A DNA stretch of 8,507 nucleotides, from assembly GCA_013821585.1 (NCBI GenBank), contig JACDGO010000070.1:1-8507 (forward strand), in the 5' to 3' direction. The stretch's first letter is position 1, and each line of letters starts with the position of its first letter. The stretch comes from Sphingomonadaceae bacterium. Its GTDB lineage: Bacteria; Pseudomonadota; Alphaproteobacteria; Sphingomonadales; Sphingomonadaceae. Shown one piece after another: positions 4,058 through 8,507 of the stretch. The notes below the pieces were generated by a model. The model searched no databases. It was given only the letters and a program-made list of their open reading frames with translations, and had not been told where the DNA came from. The position numbers and the translations under genes are program-made.

Positions 4058-6811
4058 ATGCCTTCCCCCCATCTCTATCTCGTCGACGGTTCGGGCTATA
4101 TCTTTCGCGCCTATCACCGGCTGCCGCCGCTGACCAACAAGCATGGCGAGCCGGTCGGCGCGGTTTATGGCTATACGACGATGCTGTGGAAGCTCGCTGC
4201 CGAACTCGAGGCGGCGGACGGGCCGACGCATATGGCGGTGATCCTCGACGCGTCGAGCCAGACGTTCCGCAACGAGATGTACGACCAGTATAAGGCGCAC
4301 CGCCCGCCGCCGCCCGAAGACCTTGTGCCCCAGTTCCCGATGATCCGCGACGCGACGCGCGCTTTCTCGATCCCCTGCATTGAGGAGGAAGGACTCGAGG
4401 CCGACGACATCATCGCCTGTTATGCGAAGGCCGCGCTCGCCGAGGGTTGGCAAGTGACGGTCGTTTCGTCCGACAAGGACCTGATGCAGTTGATCGAACC
4501 GGGCCTCGACCTGCTCGACACGATGAACAACCGCCGCATCGGCCGCGACGAGGTGATCGAAAAATTCGGCGTACCGCCCGAAAAATTGGGCGACGTGCTC
4601 GCGCTGATGGGCGACAGCGTCGACAATGTCCCCGGCGTCCCCGGCATCGGCGCGAAGACCGCGGCGCAGCTCATCCAGACCTTCGGCGACCTGGAGACCG
4701 TGCTCCATTCGACCGACGCGATCGCCAAACCCAAGCTCAAGCAATCGCTGATCGACCATGCCGGGAACGCCCGCCTCAGCCGCGAGCTCGTTCGTCTCGT
4801 CTGCGACCGGCCGCTGCCCGAACCGCTCGACGGCCTCGCGCTGAAGGGCATTCCGGAGGAGCCGCTGCGCGCGTTCCTCGACCATCACGGCTTTCGCGCG
4901 CTGCTCGCCAAGCTCGGCGCGAGTTCGACGCCGGTCGCGGCGACCGCCGCGCCGGCCGAGGATGGCGGCGACGAGACGCCTTTCGACCTCGACGCCTATG
5001 AATGCGTGACGAAGATCGACGCGCTCGACCGCTGGATCGCCGAAGCGACCGCGGCGGGCGTCGTCGCGGTCGATACCGAGACCGACGGGCTCGACGCGTG
5101 CGCGGCGAAGCTGATCGGCTTCAGCCTCGCGACCGGGCCGGGCCGCGCCTGCTACGTCCCGCTCGCGCACGGCGGCAGCGACCTGCTGTCGGAAAAGCCG
5201 CCGCAGATCGATTTTCTTGGCGCGATCGACCGGCTGCGGCCGCTGCTGGCCGATCGGTCGGTGCTGAAGGTCGGCCACAACCTCAAATACGATGCCAGCG
5301 TGCTCGCGCGGCACGGCATCCACATCGCGCCCTATGACGACACATTGGTGATGAGCTTCAACCTCGACGCGGGGAAGCATTTCAACCACGGCATGGACGA
5401 TTTGTCCGCGCGCATGCTGAACCACACGCCGATCGCGTTCACCGAGGTGTGCGGCAAGGGCAAGGGGCAGCTGTGCTTCGACCAGGTGCCGCTGCGCGAC
5501 GCGACGCGCTACGCCGCCGAGGACGCCGACGTCACGCTCCGGCTGTGGCGCAAGCTGAAACCGCGCATCGCCCGGGAAGGCGCGGCGCGCGTCTACGAGC
5601 GCGTCGACCGGCCGCTGGTCGCGGTGATCGCGATGATGGAGCGCGCGGGCGTCAAGGTCGATTGCGAGCAGCTGAAGGGGCTGTCGTCGGAATTCGCCTA
5701 CCAGATGGCGGCGCTCGAGACTGAGATCCACGAACTCGCCGGCCACAAGTTCGCGATCGGCAGCCCCAAGCAACTGGGCGAGGTGCTGTTCGAGAAGATG
5801 GAGCTGAAGGGCGGACGACGCGGCAAGGCGGGGGCGCATTCGACCGACGCGAACGAACTCGACCGCCTCGCCGCGCAGGGTGTGCCTATCGCGCAGAAAG
5901 TGCTCGACTGGCGGCAGGTGGCGAAGCTCAAGTCGACCTATACCGACGCGCTCCAGCAGCAGATCAGCCCCGTGACCGGGCGCGTCCATACCAGCTACAG
6001 CCTGATCGGCGCGCAGACCGGGCGGCTGTCGTCGAACGACCCGAACCTCCAGAACATCCCGATCCGAACCGAGAACGGCCGCCGCATCCGCGACGCGTTC
6101 GTCGCCGAGTCGGGCAACGTCCTCTTGAGCGCCGACTACAGCCAGATCGAGCTGCGCCTCGCCGCGCACATGGCCGAGGTTCCCGCGCTCAAGGCGGCGT
6201 TCGCCAACGGCGACGACATCCATTCGCTGACCGCGATGGAGCTGTTCGGCGAGGTCAACCGCGACACGCGCGGACGCGCCAAGACGATCAACTTCGCGAT
6301 CCTCTACGGCATTTCGCGCTGGGGGCTGTCCGGAAGGCTAGGCGTGACGCCCGACGAGGCGCAGGCGATGATCGACCGCTATTTCGAGCGCTTCCCCGGA
6401 ATCAACCGCTACATCGCCGAAACGCTCGAGCACGTCCGTGAAACCGGCTTCACCGAGACCTTGTTCGGCCGCAAGACGCATTTCACGCGGATCAAGTCGG
6501 CCAATCAGGCCGAGCGGCAGGGAAGCGAGCGCGCCGCGATCAACGCGCCGATCCAGGGCACGAGCGCCGACATTATCAAACGCGCGATGGTCCGGATGCC
6601 CGATGCGCTCGTAGCTCATAGATTGCACGGAGTCCGGATGCTGCTTCAAGTCCACGACGAGCTGGTGTTCGAGCTTCCCGAGGGCGATGTCGCGGCGGCG
6701 ACGGCTGTGATCCGCGACGTCATGGCGAACGCTGCCGCGCCGCTGGTGGAGCTCAGCGTGCCATTGGGTGTCGAGGTCGGCACCGGCGCGAGCTGGGGCG
6801 CGGCGCATTAG
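4058..6811 (+). CDS. polA: DNA polymerase I
   Basis: PolA fills gaps in excision repair and removes RNA primers from Okazaki fragments. The 917-residue protein (E. coli about 928) has all three domains. The 5' nuclease (about 1-285) shows LVDGSG at 8-13, EADDII with Asp116/Asp117, SDKDLMQL, and the helix-hairpin-helix GDSVDNVPGVPGIGAKTA at 185-202. The 3'-5' exonuclease (about 320-510) keeps Exo I DTE (Asp339, Glu341), Exo II NLKYD (Asp412) and Exo III YAAED (Tyr485, Asp489), so proofreading should be active. The polymerase domain has motif A DYSQIELR (Asp693), O-helix KTINFAILYG (Lys742, Phe746, Tyr750) and motif C VHDE (865-868). Phe746 predicts discrimination against dideoxynucleotides. 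Ala747 replaces the Gly found in E. coli and Taq. The frame is open upstream to 3938, but that overlaps the HTH gene; the ATG at 4058 begins the conserved HLYLVDGSGYIFRAYH. No Shine-Dalgarno precedes it. Confidence 0.97.
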   Translation: MPSPHLYLVDGSGYIFRAYHRLPPLTNKHGEPVGAVYGYTTMLWKLAAELEAADGPTHMAVILDASSQTFRNEMYDQYKAHRPPPPEDLVPQFPMIRDATRAFSIPCIEEEGLEADDIIACYAKAALAEGWQVTVVSSDKDLMQLIEPGLDLLDTMNNRRIGRDEVIEKFGVPPEKLGDVLALMGDSVDNVPGVPGIGAKTAAQLIQTFGDLETVLHSTDAIAKPKLKQSLIDHAGNARLSRELVRLVCDRPLPEPLDGLALKGIPEEPLRAFLDHHGFRALLAKLGASSTPVAATAAPAEDGGDETPFDLDAYECVTKIDALDRWIAEATAAGVVAVDTETDGLDACAAKLIGFSLATGPGRACYVPLAHGGSDLLSEKPPQIDFLGAIDRLRPLLADRSVLKVGHNLKYDASVLARHGIHIAPYDDTLVMSFNLDAGKHFNHGMDDLSARMLNHTPIAFTEVCGKGKGQLCFDQVPLRDATRYAAEDADVTLRLWRKLKPRIAREGAARVYERVDRPLVAVIAMMERAGVKVDCEQLKGLSSEFAYQMAALETEIHELAGHKFAIGSPKQLGEVLFEKMELKGGRRGKAGAHSTDANELDRLAAQGVPIAQKVLDWRQVAKLKSTYTDALQQQISPVTGRVHTSYSLIGAQTGRLSSNDPNLQNIPIRTENGRRIRDAFVAESGNVLLSADYSQIELRLAAHMAEVPALKAAFANGDDIHSLTAMELFGEVNRDTRGRAKTINFAILYGISRWGLSGRLGVTPDEAQAMIDRYFERFPGINRYIAETLEHVRETGFTETLFGRKTHFTRIKSANQAERQGSERAAINAPIQGTSADIIKRAMVRMPDALVAHRLHGVRMLLQVHDELVFELPEGDVAAATAVIRDVMANAAAPLVELSVPLGVEVGTGASWGAAH

Positions 6812-8342
6812 CGCTTCCGCCGCCACCGCCGACGACGACATCGCGCAGCTCGCGCGCGGCGGGCGGACGAGCTTCTTCGGATTTCTCATCCGCCTCGCCG
6901 CGCGGCTGCCGTTCCTGTTCATCGCCGGGCGCTGGTACGGCGCCGAGGCGCTCGGGCGGTTCGCCTACGCGACGATCGTCGTCGAGTTCGCGGCGCAGCT
7001 GGCGACGCTCGGGCTGAAGCGCGGTCTCGCCCAGCAGCTTTCGACGACGGAACGCCCGGCGGTGTGCGACGTGTGGGACGCGCTGCTCGTCGGCGCGGTC
7101 GGCGCGACTGTGATGGCGGCGCTGCTGATCGCCGTCCCCGAAATGCTGTTCCCGAACAGCCCGATCAACGGCATGGACCGCTTGCTGCCGCTGACGGTCT
7201 TCGGCTGGGTGGGGTCGGACATCGCGCTCGCGGCGCTCGCCTACAAGGGAAACATCGCCGCGACGGTCAAGGCGCGCGCGCTCGCCGAACCCTGGACGAT
7301 CAGCATCGCCGCGTTCGCACTTGCCTTTTATTCGACGCGCGACGGGCTGATCATCGCCTATGTGCTGTCGACGGTGGCGGCGCTGATCGCGTCGATCGTG
7401 CCGCTGGTCCGCAGCTATGGCATCGCGCGCGGCTGGCGGCCCGAGCCGGTTCGGCTGATCGCGCTCGCGCGCGCCAACCTTCCGCTCGCGGGCGCGGACG
7501 CGGTCGAATGGGGATCGCGGCGGATCGATATTGCGGTCCTCGGGCTGTTCCTGTCGCCGACCTACGTCGGCATCTATTATGTCGCGCAGCAGGTCGCCTC
7601 GCTCCCGGCCAAGCTCAAGACCAGTTTCGAGCCGGTGCTCGGCCCCGCGATTGCGCGCGGCATCGCCGCCAAGGATTATTCCGGGGTCGCCAAGCAGGTT
7701 CGCCAGGTCGGCTTCTGGATCCTCGCCGCGCAGGCGGGGATCGCGATCGCACTCGGCATTCCCGGCCGCGCGGTAATGGGACTGGTCGGTGACAAGTTCA
7801 CTGGCGGCACGGCGATGCTCGCCTTCCTCCTCGCCGCCGAGGTCACAGCCGCCACCGCCGTCGTAAGCGAGGCGGCGCTGATCTACGTCGCGCGCCACCG
7901 CAACATGATCATCAGCCTCGCCATGCTGGCGCTCGAGGCCGCGCTGTCGGCGGTTCTGATCGTCGCCATGCGCCGCGCGGGCTGGCCGCTGGCATGGCAG
8001 GCGACCGGGCCGGCGGTGGCGCTTACCCTGTCGCTCGGGTTTGCCTCGATCGCCAAGTCGCGGCTGCTCGCAAAGACGCTTCGCGCCCGCGTATCGGGCT
8101 GGCGGTTCGACCTGTTGTGGGCCGCCGCGGCGGGAATCGCAGTTGGCATCCCGGTGCGCCTGTTCCTGCCGCCGCTGGCCGAGCTGATCATCGGCATCCC
8201 GCTGATCATGGGGGCATTCGGCGCGGTCCTGTGGACCAAGGGCTTCGGCCCCGAGGACCGCGTCCTGTTCCGCATGAACAAGGACGAGGTCAGCGAGATG
8301 CAGCTCCCCGTGCCGGGCACCGCGCCCGACTCGCCAAGTTAG
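6768..8342 (+). CDS. MOP-superfamily polysaccharide/lipid flippase (Wzx-like)
   Basis: This 524-residue integral membrane protein has about 12-14 hydrophobic segments, for example near residues 36-54, 64-82, 105-124, 175-188, 194-214, 254-275, 315-332, 347-374, 379-400, 411-427, 448-464 and 471-489. The N-terminal half has the pattern of polysaccharide transporters: RTSFFGFLIRLAARLPF, then WYGAEALGRFAYA and LATLGLKRGLAQQL. The family flips lipid-linked sugars or similar lipids across the inner membrane; the substrate here cannot be told. There are no glycosyltransferases beside it, so it is not in an obvious O-antigen locus. The cytoplasmic tail from about 491 is polar. The start is uncertain: GTG at 6768 gives a 44-bp overlap with polA, while the conserved-looking part begins only at DDDIAQLARGG (22-32). 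In that frame the only start-like codon nearer is an ATT at 6807, overlapping the polA stop. Co-transcription with polA is likely. Confidence 0.8.
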   Translation: MSRSAPARAGARRISASAATADDDIAQLARGGRTSFFGFLIRLAARLPFLFIAGRWYGAEALGRFAYATIVVEFAAQLATLGLKRGLAQQLSTTERPAVCDVWDALLVGAVGATVMAALLIAVPEMLFPNSPINGMDRLLPLTVFGWVGSDIALAALAYKGNIAATVKARALAEPWTISIAAFALAFYSTRDGLIIAYVLSTVAALIASIVPLVRSYGIARGWRPEPVRLIALARANLPLAGADAVEWGSRRIDIAVLGLFLSPTYVGIYYVAQQVASLPAKLKTSFEPVLGPAIARGIAAKDYSGVAKQVRQVGFWILAAQAGIAIALGIPGRAVMGLVGDKFTGGTAMLAFLLAAEVTAATAVVSEAALIYVARHRNMIISLAMLALEAALSAVLIVAMRRAGWPLAWQATGPAVALTLSLGFASIAKSRLLAKTLRARVSGWRFDLLWAAAAGIAVGIPVRLFLPPLAELIIGIPLIMGAFGAVLWTKGFGPEDRVLFRMNKDEVSEMQLPVPGTAPDSPS

Positions 8343-8354
8343 GCGCCGCGCCGC

Positions 8355-8507
8355 TTAATGGCGGAAGTGGCGCATGCCGGTGAAGACCATCGCCAGCCCC
8401 GCCGCGTTGGCGGCGGCGATCACCTCGTCGTCGCGAATCGAGCCGCCAGGCTGGATCACCGCGGTCGCCCCCGCCTCGACCGCCGCCATCAGCCCGTCGG
8501 CGAAGGG
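8355..8507 (-). CDS. purH: Bifunctional purine biosynthesis protein PurH, C-terminal part
   Basis: The last 50 codons and the stop (TAA) of a minus-strand gene that runs off the right edge. The visible sequence [20 protein letters not shown], then [10 protein letters not shown] and the terminal [11 protein letters not shown], is the highly conserved end of AICAR transformylase/IMP cyclohydrolase. That enzyme carries out the last two steps of de novo IMP synthesis. The visible piece belongs to the AICAR-transformylase domain. The FTGMRHFRH ending is intact and undamaged. It is convergent with the flippase gene, with only 12 bp between the stops. Confidence 0.95.
   Translation of the reverse strand, partial: PFADGLMAAVEAGATAVIQPGGSIRDDEVIAAANAAGLAMVFTGMRHFRH

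Noticed and set aside
4001..6223. Open minus-strand frame of about 740 codons opposite polA, continuous with the small HTH gene
   Set aside because: The translation is dominated by Arg, Asp, Val, Leu and His in the pattern produced by antisense to GC-rich codons. It has no domain signature and lies wholly opposite a certain polA. Only the last 59 codons have a good ribosome site and a protein-like fold.
6753..7898. 381-codon minus-strand frame opposite the flippase gene
   Set aside because: Low-complexity Arg/Asp/Gly/Glu composition typical of antisense to a GC-rich membrane-protein gene; no family resemblance.
1..8507. Mobile element, CRISPR array, toxin-antitoxin, phage or tRNA signals
   Set aside because: I saw no transposase or integrase frame, no regularly spaced repeats, no tRNA-like folds and no abrupt base-composition shift; gene content is housekeeping throughout.

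Overview
The window is a compact, GC-rich stretch of alphaproteobacterial chromosome. The protein sequences point to the Sphingomonadales (Sphingomonas/Sphingopyxis type). The clearest lineage signal is a MipZ division-site ATPase, an alphaproteobacterial protein. The small Sel1 protein, the small J-domain protein and the MOP-type transporter also look sphingomonad to me, but that judgement is from memory and not from a search. Nothing suggests a mobile element, CRISPR array, tRNA or rRNA. No gene-free stretch reaches 300 bases; the longest gaps are about 55 to 85 bp.

Layout, left to right. The first 62 bases are non-coding as far as I can see and hold a GC-rich inverted repeat. A small Sel1-repeat gene follows on the minus strand, preceded by a CtrA-like box. 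Then comes panC (pantothenate synthetase, minus strand), divergent from mipZ across an 83-bp gap that contains a GANTC methylation site. On the plus strand mipZ is followed by a small membrane-anchored J-domain gene overlapping it by 4 bp, then a phosphomannomutase/phosphoglucomutase gene 57 bp further on. That gene ends tail-to-tail with a 59-codon minus-strand gene for a helix-turn-helix protein resembling GcrA or Myb; the tetranucleotide CTAG supplies both stop codons. The small HTH gene is divergent from polA, a complete DNA polymerase I with intact 5' nuclease, proofreading and polymerase motifs. A multispanning MOP-type polysaccharide/lipid flippase gene starts inside or at the very end of polA. 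The window closes with the C-terminal 50 codons of purH on the minus strand.

Functionally this is housekeeping DNA: coenzyme A precursor synthesis, division-site placement, sugar-phosphate and envelope metabolism, DNA replication/repair and purine synthesis. The most interesting layer is regulatory. A near-consensus CtrA box, a GANTC site in front of mipZ and a small GcrA-like DNA-binding protein lie within 4 kb of each other, which fits cell-cycle control in alphaproteobacteria. I found no convincing undescribed multi-gene system. The small HTH protein is the least characterised gene.
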